Origin: Rhabditophanes sp. KR3021
Lineage: Eukaryota > Nematoda > Chromadorea > Rhabditida > Alloionematidae
Direction of reading: 5' to 3'
DNA: 64,000 bases
NCBI GenBank assembly: GCA_963281155.1
Contig: CAUJLY010000001.1
Location: 1,674,001-1,738,000, forward strand
Shown here: piece by piece, positions 34,501 to 46,071 of the stretch
How the letters are laid out: each line of letters opens with the position of its first letter
Numbering within the stretch: position 1 is the first letter of the stretch
The notes under the pieces: generated by a model
Seen by the model: the letters and a program-made list of their open reading frames with translations, nothing else
Databases searched by the model: none
What the model was told of the DNA's origin: nothing
Made by a program: the position numbers and the translations under genes

Positions 34501-34769
34501 GAATTAATAAATATCGTTTAACTACAAGCTGAATAGAGCTTATAATGTACAATTTATTACTATATATTTTAATGTATTTCTTTGATATTACTACCTTAGT
34601 TTACATTTACCATTTAAGTATTTACTAAGTTAATATTTTTGTTCTTTGAATTAGGGTGTTAAATTAATTAAAAGCCAAAGTACATTCGTAAACTTCTTTT
34701 AAATTAAATGCATGGGTGTAATATTTAAATCATTTCCCCTTTAAATGGTGTTTTATTTGTGATTTTGCC
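34501..34769. other. intergenic
   Basis: Short AT-rich spacer and promoter of the next receptor. No element recognised. Confidence 0.35.
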
Positions 34770-35804
34770 ATGGATGATAATCTTTACGAAGTTATTATTG
34801 CTTCTGAAGCTTGCATAGCATTGTTCATGAATACTTCAGTTTTTCTATTAATGCACTTTAAACCTAAAAAGTATCACAATGAATATGCTACTATTTTAAA
34901 ATGGGCTCGCTTGCCTGAAATATTTATTACTCTTATGATTTGGCCCGTTTTAAACGTTCGTTTCGCATTTCCACACATGGCTGGTGCAAATCGCGGGCTA
35001 TGTCGTTTTGGCGGAGTCATGCTTTGTAATTATTTAACTGTTATAACACTAGCCACAGTACATTACATAATTTGCCCCATTTGCGTGGCTTACTCGATGA
35101 GGTTTAACATTTTTGTTAGAAAAAAACACAAATATTACCGAACTAGATACGAACAAGTTTTACACTTTTATTTGTGGATAGTTTTACCTATTGCAATCGT
35201 ACCCCCAGCCTATTTGTACCTTCTACCAGAAGAAAATAAAAATTTCCAAGGACTGGTTAGTAATCAATTGAATTTTATCTATTAGTTTATTTAGGCTTTA
35301 GAAGTTTATAACAAATTTTCAAAAGATGGTTTTGTTTTAGTTGTTTATGACAAAAAACCATCTGGGTTGGCTTTTAAAATGATATGGATAAGTATAGTTT
35401 CGGAAATTGGTAATATGATTTTTGCCTTTTTTTACAAATACTTGGCCATGAAAAAGGCTTTAAAAATAGCAATGAAACAATGCCGTTTCGATACTGCTCA
35501 TCTGATAAAATCGAATATATTTAAATTAAGAATTATTTTACTACTACCTATTTCTTTAGCTGTAATTCCAATATTAATTCCTTTAATTGTGGTAACATCA
35601 TTACCAGAACATCTATTCGGAGACTATTTAATTTGGTCAGGTTACCTTTGTTTACCAATGGTTTTAATTTTTTTCATGGCATCAAGTATCAACTGTATTT
35701 ATCAAAGTTATGATTTTACAAACCGGAACAAAACCACAGTTAGAAATGTCGGCATGTCAACAGCTATTATCCAAAATGGTTCAACTAATCCTATTATTAG
35801 GTAG
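34770..35804 (+). CDS. 7TM chemoreceptor, Str/Srh/Sri-like
   Basis: Exons 34770-35255 and 35295-35804 join in phase 0 over a 39-nt intron and give 331 residues. It starts MDDNLYEVIIASEA and shares helix 1 plus the LKWARLPEIF loop, the RFAFPHMAGANRG aromatic-proline motif and, in exon 2, KKALKIAMKQCRFDTAHLIK before a PISLAVIPILIP helix with the receptors at 3736 and 900. The intron position, between helix 4 and the second extracellular loop, is also the same, so these are true relatives 31 kb apart. The tail is Thr/Ser/Asn-rich. A short second loop (VYNKFSKDGFVLVVYDKKP) is likely ligand-facing. Confidence 0.82.
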
Positions 35805-36250
35805 CTAATACATGAAAAATAACACACTTGCTCTTTTTGCCTAGTGATCTATTAAAAAGTTAACTTAATTATTGCCGATTCAATAATATTTAGATGTAAC
35901 TTTTTATAATACATCTTGGCCATATTGCCAATTGATCTTACGTGCCATTACATAATAGAGAGTATGTTGAACTGGCATACACAGACAACAAAGTTCCATT
36001 CCACGGTAAAAATATTTCAAGCTACTCCATTTTCTTTTTAAGTATACATATCTTTTTTGCGACAAAATTCATTAAGTGTTACTGTCCGTATTGCCAAAAC
36101 TCAGTAATATCAAATAATATACTCTGCTTCCCTTGATACATCTTTTCCGATCCTTTAAACCCTTGTGTGTTCTATATACTTTTTTATTATAAGGAATTTT
36201 AATAAAGAATTAATAACAAAATTATAAATCTCTGTGTTTATGTATATTAT
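35805..36250. other. intergenic between convergent genes
   Basis: About 450 bp with 3' UTR sequence of both neighbours. A 64-codon frame at 35942-36136 has no motif and is not called. Confidence 0.4.
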
Positions 36251-36677
36251 TTAAAAAGCCAAGTAGTACAAGAAGAGAGCAATGATGGCTAGCATAGCGG
36301 CCCAAATAGCGTAATCGGTAAGTGATTGTGACCCTGATTCGTTTGATTGAGGGGGAGATGGTTTTTTGGAAGTGGAATAGACAATGTGTTCGTCTTCATG
36401 GATGTCACCGATCTTGTAGTCTGGAACCATTTTACGCGCATCGGTTGAGTGACCGACGTCTTCGAAGGCTTCGGTCGCGTCACTTCCTCCGTGTTCAAGG
36501 AGAACTTCACAACCTCCGGGATGCTAGAATATTTATTAGACAATTCAATAACTTCTAACTTACCTCATCCAGAAACTTAGTCACATCCAAAACAGTATTA
36601 TTAATAATAACCCAACATGACGAAACGGTCCTATGATTTTTAACATCATCTCTTGTGAAAACCTTTCCTGCAGTCAT
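36251..36677 (-). CDS. cytochrome b5, tail-anchored
   Basis: Exon 1 (36564-36677) and exon 2 (36251-36523) join in phase 0 over a 40-nt intron to give 128 residues, the usual size for microsomal cytochrome b5 (about 130). The haem pocket is complete: [15 protein letters not shown] supplies the first axial histidine and [13 protein letters not shown] the second. After a Ser/Pro linker the C terminus is a single helix ([20 protein letters not shown]) that anchors it in the ER membrane. It passes electrons to desaturases and assists P450s. Because exon 2 has no early ATG in the correct frame, the gene is easy to miss. A likely trans-splice acceptor (TATATAG) sits 4 bp before the ATG. Confidence 0.93.
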
Positions 36678-37844
36678 CTTCCTATATAGCTAAAAAGTAA
36701 ATATTTAAATAAATTCAATAAATGCGCAATCTAAAAGCCACGTAATGTCGGTAAAGCGTTTTTAAATATCACTTTCCTTTATCAATGAATGGATTGTAGC
36801 TTTTTATAAAGAATAGAAATTACTGATTAGGTAACATATATTATACTTGCACGTTTTTAATCAACTTCCCTACAAACTTTAACAGAATAGATAATAAATG
36901 TGTGCAAAGTTAGCAATAGAACGGAAAAAGAACGAAAATGTGAAACGAAATAGTATTTTATAACAAAAAAGCGAGAATGAATTTGGACAAATAACCACAA
37001 AATAGATCATTTTAAATAAAGTTTTGACCAAAATTACACTCAAACCTGCACAAAATAATATTAATGAAGTGATGTGCGTTACAATATTAATTTGGTGATG
37101 ATGTGATCTTACCTTGACAATAATATAAATTTAAATCAATCTAATTTAGAAGTTAAAAACAAAAATATGTTAAGGGCTGTTGAATGGAATAAATAGATTT
37201 TGATATTCTTAAAAGGATATACAAAAACATCGCCCCATATTTGGAGTGAGATAAAAAATGAAAGAATATGTAGGTACATTGATTGTTAAACTTTTGTGAA
37301 CCATGACATATTCGACATATGTAGGATGGTAAGGTGAAATGTGTAGAGTGTAGCACACATAATATACGTAAAGATAATAACTATAGAGGTAGGAAAAAGA
37401 ACTGTTGTTCAATTTTGATTAAATGGTCGAGATAAGGGAACAATTTATACAGGTAGTCGATCCATCTCCAATTAACTCACTCCTTTAAATATCTTTCTAA
37501 AGGAAACCTCGACGTCACAACCAAAAAACGAAGCTAATAAAGTTGTATTAGTGCACCCCAAAAAAGAATAGAGTATACTTTAACCCCAGATACTTATTCT
37601 ACATCAGCGTGTATTTAAATAAGCACAACCAATATCTTATCAATCACAAATTATATACTTTCACATATGACTACAAACAACAAAAGAGCATTAACAATGG
37701 GTAGGCAAGTATTTTAAGAATATGTATTTAATAGTGATAGTTACTCTTTATTTTTTCAACAAAATTGTTGTTTTTTTAGAAAGGTACAAATTAAATTAAT
37801 TTGATGTAATTAGTTAAGTGAAGGAAACATTGAAAACCAACAAA
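36678..37844. other. intergenic
   Basis: About 1.2 kb. Minus-strand frames at 37153-37412 overlap each other and have low complexity (Tyr/Ser/Phe), so I do not call them. No RNA gene recognised. Confidence 0.4.
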
Positions 37845-38405
37845 TTAGCCGAGCCCATTTTCTTCAAAAATTCCTTGTGGAGTTTCTTCTTCTTGAAGTA
37901 AGTCCTGTGAAGTTATGCTTTTAAGAACTTGTTTTTTGGAGGTTTCCTGCACTTCGCCAGCCAGGATCAGCTCATCGAGCATAAAGTAAGCCTTTTCAAA
38001 GTTGAAGATGATATCAAGCTCACACACTGAACCAAAATATTTATCTAATAATTCGACATACCGATGGATTACTTCTAATGCCATTAGTTCGTTATCTTCG
38101 GTTTCAATGCTCATACAAAAGTAGAGACTTGCGCTTTAAAAAAGGGGGTTAAGAAGTATTAGGAATAACTAATGAACTTACTATCTTCTATACACTATTT
38201 TTAAATTTTTGTACTCCAAAAATGCAGACATCTTAGGCTTTCTAGCCAAAATTTGAGCAATCAACTCTCTAGTGATCTTTTTCTTTTCCTGCAAACAATT
38301 GTAAAATGAAATACAAATATAAGTTACCTTTTCTGGATAAGCCTCATACCATTTTTGAAGTCTCAACTTAGATTGTCTTGAAAAAAGCAACATAAACTTG
38401 ATCAT
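37845..38405 (-). CDS. aps-1: AP-1 clathrin adaptor complex sigma subunit
   Basis: Three exons (38328-38405, 38182-38288, 37845-38133) with introns of 39 and 48 nt give 157 residues, the family length. The sequence is a clear AP sigma chain: [58 protein letters not shown] and [20 protein letters not shown]. The protein is the small longin-domain subunit of the AP-1 heterotetramer at the trans-Golgi network and endosomes, and with gamma it binds dileucine sorting signals. Exon 3 begins by completing the tyrosine of YASLYFC, which confirms the phase-2 junction. A decayed duplicate lies 0.3 kb upstream at 38711-39263. Confidence 0.95.
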
Positions 38406-38710
38406 GATTGCACAAATATGGTAAGACTTAGTTGTGACTAGGTGGCATGCAAACTTTCACCGAGAAAGTTTTGGTATAATATTTATCGAATAGGGATGGT
38501 TTTATAGAATGATGGTGAATGAGAAACTAGACAGAGTAGACATTTTTGTTTGTTTATCAAATGCATATTTATGAAACATAATTTATGTACTTCAACGTAT
38601 AAGTAAAATCAACAGTTAAAAGTGTCATTTATTATGCATCATTTACAAAAATCAAGCAAATGAATTGAAGGAATCAGTTTTAATTAATATTTGCCCACTA
38701 AACATTCAAA
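38406..38710. other. spacer between aps-1 and its decayed copy
   Basis: About 300 bp. It should contain the aps-1 promoter. No distinctive element was seen. Confidence 0.35.
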
Positions 38711-39263
38711 TCATCCAAGCCCATTTCCCTTAAACATTCCTAAGGTGTTTCTTCCTTCTGGGTCGTATCTGAGAATTGATATTTTTAAGAACTTGTATTT
38801 GAGAAGTTTCCTGGACTTCCCCAGCCAACATGAATTCACCTAGTACAAAGTAGACTTTTTCGAAATTGAAGATAAGATCAAGTTCGCAGACGGAATTAAA
38901 ATGCTTGTCTAATAATCCAACAAGCTGTTAAATTATCTCAAGGCAGATTAATTCATTGCCAGCTTTTTCGATTCCGTAGCAAATACAAAGAGAAGCATAT
39001 CTAAAGAATAACTTATGATTTTAAAAACTAGGTTTTACTTTTTGTAAACGATGTTTAAATCTCTATACTTCAAGAATGCAGAAGCATTGAATTTTCTAAG
39101 TAATATTTTTGACATCATGTCTCTGATGATTTTTCTTTTTCCTATAAATAATAGATTATGCAATTACATAATTATATAAATTTGCACTTTCAGGATAAGG
39201 TTCATACCACTTTTGCAGTCTTATATGAGACTGACGAGAAAGTACTACCATAAACTTAATCAT
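38711..39263 (-). pseudogene. decayed tandem duplicate of AP-1 sigma
   Basis: The whole three-exon structure of aps-1 recurs: MIKFMVVLSRQSHIRLQKWY at the start, then KRKIIRDMMSKILLRKF, YASLCICYGIEKAGNEL, and [20 protein letters not shown] near the end, finishing with GNGLG-stop like the parent. There is an in-frame TAA where the parent reads HRY (in the [12 protein letters not shown] segment), and the frame slips again after the VLKNINSQ segment. Introns are still placed at the same points. The gene therefore arose by DNA-level tandem duplication rather than retrocopying and is no longer able to make a full chain, although an N-terminal half could be translated. Confidence 0.85.
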
Positions 39264-40239
39264 TGTTTTGATATTCTAAAAGTACGACAATAATGTGGTC
39301 CGACTTATTTGTGTAGGTGGTGGTAAATGAACTTTCATCAAGAATGCCTTAGTTTATTTTTGTCGATAGATACGGCTATATAAGTTGGCATTGATGAGAA
39401 CGGCCAAGACATTAATATTAGCATTTTTCAAGTGTATGCTTAGTTGTTAAAATTAAACAAAAAAGACATTGTCTATTTACAGTGGGTTAATTAAAAACGA
39501 AACGAGTTAAGCAAAAAATGTAATGAAACTTAAAATAATTGCAATTCATAGAACTCACAAAAAACGTCTTTTAGTTGGCCTTAATAAAGACAATTATCTT
39601 GAAAATTTAATGACAAAAAGCGATAAAGACCACAAAATTGTATATAATAACATCTTCCAAAGCTTATCCAATCCCAAAGCAAATATCACTAAAAATGATT
39701 CAATCCTAACTATTGCCATTTGGTGGTGGTACAAATTTAATTAAATTACTCACATAATACCATGAATCTCCTACCAGTCTATTTAGTGTCCCTAAATTCT
39801 CACGAATGTGGCACTCCGAAGATTTAAATAATTTTACCATCTAAACAACTTCCTCCATACTTATTGCATCGCCAAACACCAAATAAAAATGTCAAAAATT
39901 GTTAACTTTCCCTACATTTTAAATTTGGTTTTCTTTTAATTAAGCGTCTAGGGTAATTATTATCTCTTTTTTGGTTCATTATTTATCTACTACCAAAGTA
40001 AATATAAAGTTGTTGAGGAACCATATCCTTTTCATTTTAATTTATAGTGGATGGCATTTAATTTTTAAATATAATCATTTATTGGCTGATGATGTCTTGT
40101 TTTGGGATATTTAATATTATATACTTTTATTTTAAGTTGATTAAGTTGATTGTACAAATCTTTTTAGGGAGAAGATGCACTTTTTTGAAGGAGTTTGGGA
40201 CAAATGTTTGAGTTGGTTTTAATTTAATTACCTTAATTA
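39264..40239. other. intergenic
   Basis: About 1 kb. A 73-codon frame at 39523-39744 lacks motifs. A TTTGTTTAG just inside the next gene (40247-40255) could be a splice acceptor, so unseen upstream exons of the kinase are possible here. Confidence 0.35.
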
Positions 40240-41329
40240 ATGCATATTTGTTTAGATTTATTGAGGAGTTGTTGCAGTCTTACCAACAAACACACCTACA
40301 TCGCTCAAACTCAATTAATTGAGGGTCAAATCAGATTAGGCAATGGTGGATTCTGTGACGTCTACATGCAACGTCTTAAACTAACAACCACGAAAAGTAC
40401 CTCGGTAGCTATTAAAACAAGACCACAACGTCACATTTCCTCTCAACATTTCGATTCACATCTAAAAAATGAAGCAGACATTTTACTTCGTCTGAATCAT
40501 CCTTCAATCATCTCATTGATAGGCATAATAGTAGATACAAACAAAGTTAAAAAAGGCTTGGTACTTGAATTTTGCCGTGGTGGTAGTCTCTTTGACTTAA
40601 TTCATAAGCATAAAGCTTTAAATGAGTTTAGCTTAATTTTGAAGTTTCTTCTACAAATTAGTCATGGAATGGTATATTTACATAAGAAGTAAGCAATTTA
40701 AACTATTTACTTATTTTATTTTCTATAGTTTTTTACATCTGGACTTGAAACCTCAGAATATCTTAGTAAAACAACGAGTTTGCATGCATGGAGGTGAAGA
40801 GGAATGCACCAAATGCGGAGGAACGCCAGTATCTAAATTAAGTTTGAAGATAGCTGATTTTGGTGTTTCTAGATGTAAGGCAGATGCTACTGAATGTGGA
40901 TATGGAATTGTTAGTGAGATCGAGCAGTTTGGTTCGACTTTAAAAGGAACCATCTTTTACATAGCTCCTGAAATTCTTGAAAAGGGCATTTACAAAAAGT
41001 ATTGTGACATCTACTCATTCGCGGTAATTATGTGGGAAATGATAACAGGAGAAGAACCTTTTTCTCAAACTTCCCCAATTGACGTATATAATCGCTGGTT
41101 AGACCTTCCTTCAACTGAAACAATCTTTGACATTCCCTCCTGTCCAAAAATGTTGTCAGACCTGATGACAGTTAGTCTGACTAAATGCTACAAAAAGCGA
41201 CCTTCCTTCCCACAAATTGAAATAATTCTTCAAAAATGTGAATCAAATTTAAAAGAAAGTATCCGCAATGGGGAAGGAATTGAAGCTAACATAGTCCTTC
41301 GAAGACCATCCTACTACATAGAGTTGTAA
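40240..41329 (+). CDS. small TKL-type protein kinase with HLD in place of HRD
   Basis: Exon 1 (40240-40688) and exon 2 (40729-41329) join in phase 2 over a 40-nt intron: 349 residues, mostly kinase domain. The glycine loop is LGNGGFCDVY, the ATP lysine is in SVAIKTRP, the catalytic loop reads LHLDLKPQN (Asp present, the usual Arg replaced by Leu), the metal motif is ADFGVS and the activation segment ends YIAPEIL. Between catalytic loop and DFG there is a short insert with cysteines, VCMHGGEEECTKCGG, which also occurs in expanded form in the mixed-lineage kinase at 46072-49309. No SH3 or other domain is seen. It is probably an active kinase related to that gene. The start is uncertain because an acceptor-like TTTGTTTAG lies 16 bp into the first codons. 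Confidence 0.78.
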
Positions 41330-44300
41330 AGATTGGCTCTACTTAAAAGATAAAGACACTAATATTGTTTATAAATTATGTCACTTTTAATTGATAACGT
41401 TTGATTATTATTAAAGGAAATATCATGTGCACATTCCCCCGTCATTGTTCAAAAATTATGGGTAAACATTTGGGAGAGTGAACACAATTCAATTGTAATA
41501 ATGATATTATTTGTTAGAAGAAACATTTTTTGTGATATTGAAAAAGATACTAAAAAGTATTTTATCTTGTCCGCCATGTTATGCAATTAAAAGGGATTAT
41601 AAAAAAGAAGAAGAAATTAAAAAGTGATGACCTCCTTCGCAACAACGTATTTATAATTTACCTGTAAAACAAATGTTTACAATTTAAAAAACTTCGTACT
41701 CCTTTATTTTTCTCAAAAAAGAACTCACACCCTTGTGATCAAACTTATCTACAAATTTGCAAAATATTTTTATTAAAAAAAGTTGCTAATTAATTTGATA
41801 TTCAACCATCTAATGTTTTGTATTTCAAAAATAAGTTAATCTGTTATTAAGAAATTGAATCTTCTTTTTGAATAATATATTTTGATGCATTCCTCATTCC
41901 TTATTAAAAGCCACCAATTTCATATGCACAATTTGTATAGTTTATTTAAATATTAATATTAAAGCATCGTGTGCAAAGTTATGATTTGAAACACATTAAT
42001 ACTACATTTTTTTACACAATTTGGACACATTTGTATACACCTGTTTTAACAATTACAATCCTTTTTTAATTCATTGTCTTTCTAAGTAGTTAATACAAAC
42101 ACTAGTTCATATATATTTGATCAGGGCAATGATTTCGAACTTCGTTTTGTTACTAATATGTACAATTATTTTTATTTATGGTAAATATTAAAATGCACCG
42201 CCAAATTTAATTGCGTTTCTTCAAATAATATTATATCTTTATACTTTTGGTAATGACATTTTGACACCATCTGATGCTTGTTGTTTGCTTAAGGATGAGG
42301 GAAAGTATGTATTCTTTGATTTTAAATGGGATGGCTTGATACCATGTGACGGTTCGTAAATGTGTCAAAGATGATCTCTGAAAGTAGTCAAGGCGAAAGT
42401 CCACTAAGATGAAGTCCTTTAAGGAATTTATTGGTAAGAAAAGTTATTTTGGTGGTAAGAAAACTTTTTTAGTCTTTGTTATTAAATTATTACATATCAT
42501 ATAGTGATGACTGTAAATTAAATAAAACGCTAAACTTATTTTGCAAAAATTTATTTTATTATTGTCCAAACCTAAATAAGCTTTATTCATATCAATACAT
42601 ACCTTTTACTTCCTACTCTTACCATATCAACTTTTATACATCCAAATACGTATTTTTTATTTAACATACATTTCTTGATTTTTGTTGATAATACTTATTG
42701 CAAAATTTCCAAGGCTTCCCTCATATGTTTTTTATATTTATTAGATGTTCGACCAACACCCTTTAACAAACAAAAATGTGATTGTCCTTTACGTATAAAT
42801 AGAATATCAATGAGTTATTGTATAAAGATCAAGTCTATTTTACTCAATCAAAAAACAGAATTTTTACCATTTATTAAGCAACACCACAGCCGAATGCATT
42901 TATCAGTACTATATATTTTTGCGTAAATAACTTCCATACATTTTAAATTGCATACTTTATCACAACCAAAAAAACCATTTGACTATAAATTTAACCGAAG
43001 ACAAAAAAGTAGATGTAAATGATTGTATTTGGTTCGCCCACGGCCACCTTCAACCATCACTTATGCATATCGCTGCAACTTTCATCCTTATAATCTGATG
43101 TACCCCTTGCTATCAATTCCTCTCTTTTTTGATAGTTTCGTTCAAGTGGTTGTATGTGTGTAAGTAGGAAAGTGTGGTGATTTATTTTGTAATTGATATA
43201 TTCACTACTCATCCATATTTATCTATTTTCTATTCAATTAGAAACTTTATTTTTGATTATTAATTGGGTCGACAAAACAAATATTGAGCACCCACGTTTA
43301 AAATCAAAATTTTAACTCAAATTTTGGATTAAATGGTGAAAACAAATATCAAATGAATACACTTCCACATACTATTCTTATCTTTAATTTTATAACATTT
43401 ATCATTTATTCAGTTGTTGCGCTTAGACAAAAAAGATTAAAGAACAATCGAGTCTCGATTAACTAATTTTAGTTGAGAAAAATCTAAACCAATCAAGTTT
43501 AAAAGGACTCTAAAACCTAAAAAATAATTAGAGACAAAATTTGAAGAGAGAAGATCTTCTTTATGACATCATTTAAAATATATGTTTTTTTGGCTGTAGA
43601 CAAATATTTGCAATATACAAAAGAAATTAAAAGGTATCTGCTTGTGGTTTTGTGTAGATATAAAGGAAGATGCTTCACATCACCTTGGTCCTTTGTTTTC
43701 TTTATGTGTACTATTAAAATACAATAATATTTGACACGATATTTGTCTGTGTTTTCGAATGTTTATTCTTGAGATTAATTTAAGGGAAATTGGGTAAAAA
43801 TCGGTAGGCGAGATGAATTTAGAGTGATTTTTTAATTAATGTTTTAAAGTTCCTTGTTTGTTAATAAATTGTTACTATCAAGAATCTTTTTTTCTAAAAA
43901 TGATCAGAAGAGCCCTGTACCTACTTAACGATCAACTAAATATACCGCTAGGTCCTTTTGTTACCAACTAGTGTTCTCTGCTTTTACCTAGAACATGGTT
44001 GGGTCGGTCGAGACGATCCAAACAATCATTCAATTGACTACTATCACTCTCCTTTTAGTACATCTCACTATCGGGGCCTCTCTTTGACCCTAAATGTTAT
44101 AACATCTACATGCCTTGATTAAATTGATATCACCACACATACAAAAAAGGGTTGATAAAATAAATATAAACATATGATTATTTTATATTCAATTTTTCCA
44201 CAATTCACAACTAATCACGTATAATTATATATATTGTCTTTGACATATCAATATTATTTTTCCGCTTTCCTAACATAAATAAATTTGATGTTGTGTCGTA

Positions 44301-46071
44301 GCCAGTGGTGATATGTCTGTGTGTATGCGGTTATGTAATTTAGTTTTAGGACATTTTTTACCGCTAATTGTCTTGATTTTCAACTTTACTCATTTATTGT
44401 TATACTTTGGAATATTAGGTTTTATTTGCAATGTTGTATTACTAATCAAGGTTAAAAGATGGTAGTTTATTTATCGGATAATGCCCAAATTAATTCAAAT
44501 TTGTTGAAATTAAAGTTACTCAACTTTAAGTATTTTTAATCAAGGCTAAAGATATTTGACTAGTCATATTCAAAATGCCGAGAATATTTAGATGCTTGAA
44601 ACTTGATCTAAGACATTAGTTTAATATTTGACTATTGACATCATTATTTTAAATTATTCCTAAAAGTACTTTACAATTGCGATTAGATAAAAAGGAATAT
44701 TTCCATGGACTAAATAAACAAAACTTTGAGCCATTATTAAAAGTGTTCACCGCAAATTCAAACATCACTAATATAACAATCCATTTTACTTTAATTTCCT
44801 TTTTTGATCAGATAAAAGTATCAGTAGGTTGTAGTAAATGTTTCCTTTGTCTTAATATCAAGTTCAAGCGACAATGTTATCCCTTTAACCATATTTAATG
44901 TAAATGTTGATGTATTTTAAACTTAATTGCGCTACAAACTCCATTATATTCCTCTATGCACAACTTTTCATAACATTTCTCTCCATTTACATAACATTAT
45001 TTTGAATAAATCTTCTTTTTGATCATAAATTTTAACGACTTATTTAACTTTTCCAATATTCATTCAGTTTGTTTACTCAAAGAAACTGTTTCGCTGAAAT
45101 AAAGATACATTTCTTTTAATCAATTAAAGTGCACGAACAAATCCTGGTCACACTGACTTTTCCCGTTTATTGTATGTACAATAATTTAAGTCGTTTTGTA
45201 TTTATTTACTCTGTTTGATAATTAAGATAACTACTGGCCATGTGAAATAGGTGATATTAAGTAAAGTTTATGATTGAATAAAATTACTTGACTAAACCAA
45301 AAGATTAAACCTGTTTACTAGTACCATTTAAAGCATCAAAATAATTTCCTTACATTCCAAAAATATTTCGAAATTTCAAACGTACCCATGCATTAAGTAC
45401 CCAACTTTAAATATCTTATTTTGAGAGATTATATATTTGAAGTATCTTAATAATGATCAGCTGACTTGACCTAACCATCAAAACAACACTATTCAACACA
45501 TATTTAAAAACATTTTAAATTATTTATAGTACAACCGCAACGAAAAAATATTAGCTACCACTATTTCCAGACATCCAAATAAAACATAATTTAAGAGATC
45601 TCTCTCTTATCTTGTTGTCTTGAAAACAATCTTGATATAACAGTAAAATTATATTTATATAATATTTCATCACCATCTCTTTTCCATCAACTTGGTCACA
45701 AAAGTTGTGTGATCAAAATGTTGTTGACTATCAAATCTAGATATTCAAATATACACGCAAACATATTTATATTATATTGTATTATATGTGTTATAAAGTA
45801 TGCATATTTTTTTGTTGATCAAGCCAATCGATCTAAATATTTGAAACTCTTTTTTGACAACATTTTAGGGTTCAATGAGCTATTATTAATTTATTTTGAC
45901 ATATGATCGATGGTCTTCTCGATTATTTCGTCATTATTCAATCTACATTGTCTTTTTTTGATAAATTTGTGATAAATCAAACTAAATTATTTTGATGTTC
46001 TTATTTTTAGACAATAATAATTAAACAAAACTGGTCTATAGATTAATAATAAATACAACAACTTTCATTTA
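41330..46071. other. 4.7 kb gene-free region before the MLK gene
   Basis: No reliable gene found. Short frames (42476-42664, 42675-42926, 44677-44898, 45709-45906) lack motifs and are Tyr/Ile/Asn-rich by composition. A signal-peptide-like start at 42129 (MISNFVLLLICTIIF) followed by a donor-like GTAAAT has no phase-compatible continuation. A patch of more balanced base composition spans about 43905-44105 with no open frame and could be regulatory or an RNA. The length is unusual in this compact window and suggests cis-regulatory sequence for the kinase. Confidence 0.4.

Noticed and set aside
36289..36558. Frames on both strands at the cytochrome b5 locus (84 and 78 codons)
   Set aside because: They are in the wrong frames; the correct minus-strand frame gives the haem-binding and tail-anchor motifs.
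37153..37412. Two overlapping Tyr/Ser-rich minus-strand frames
   Set aside because: Composition follows from AT-rich DNA and no signal, domain or splice context was found.
42129..42359. Possible small secreted peptide (signal-peptide start at 42129, Cys-containing frame ending at 42357)
   Set aside because: The only acceptor before the second part is out of phase with the donor at 42181, so the two cannot be joined in frame.
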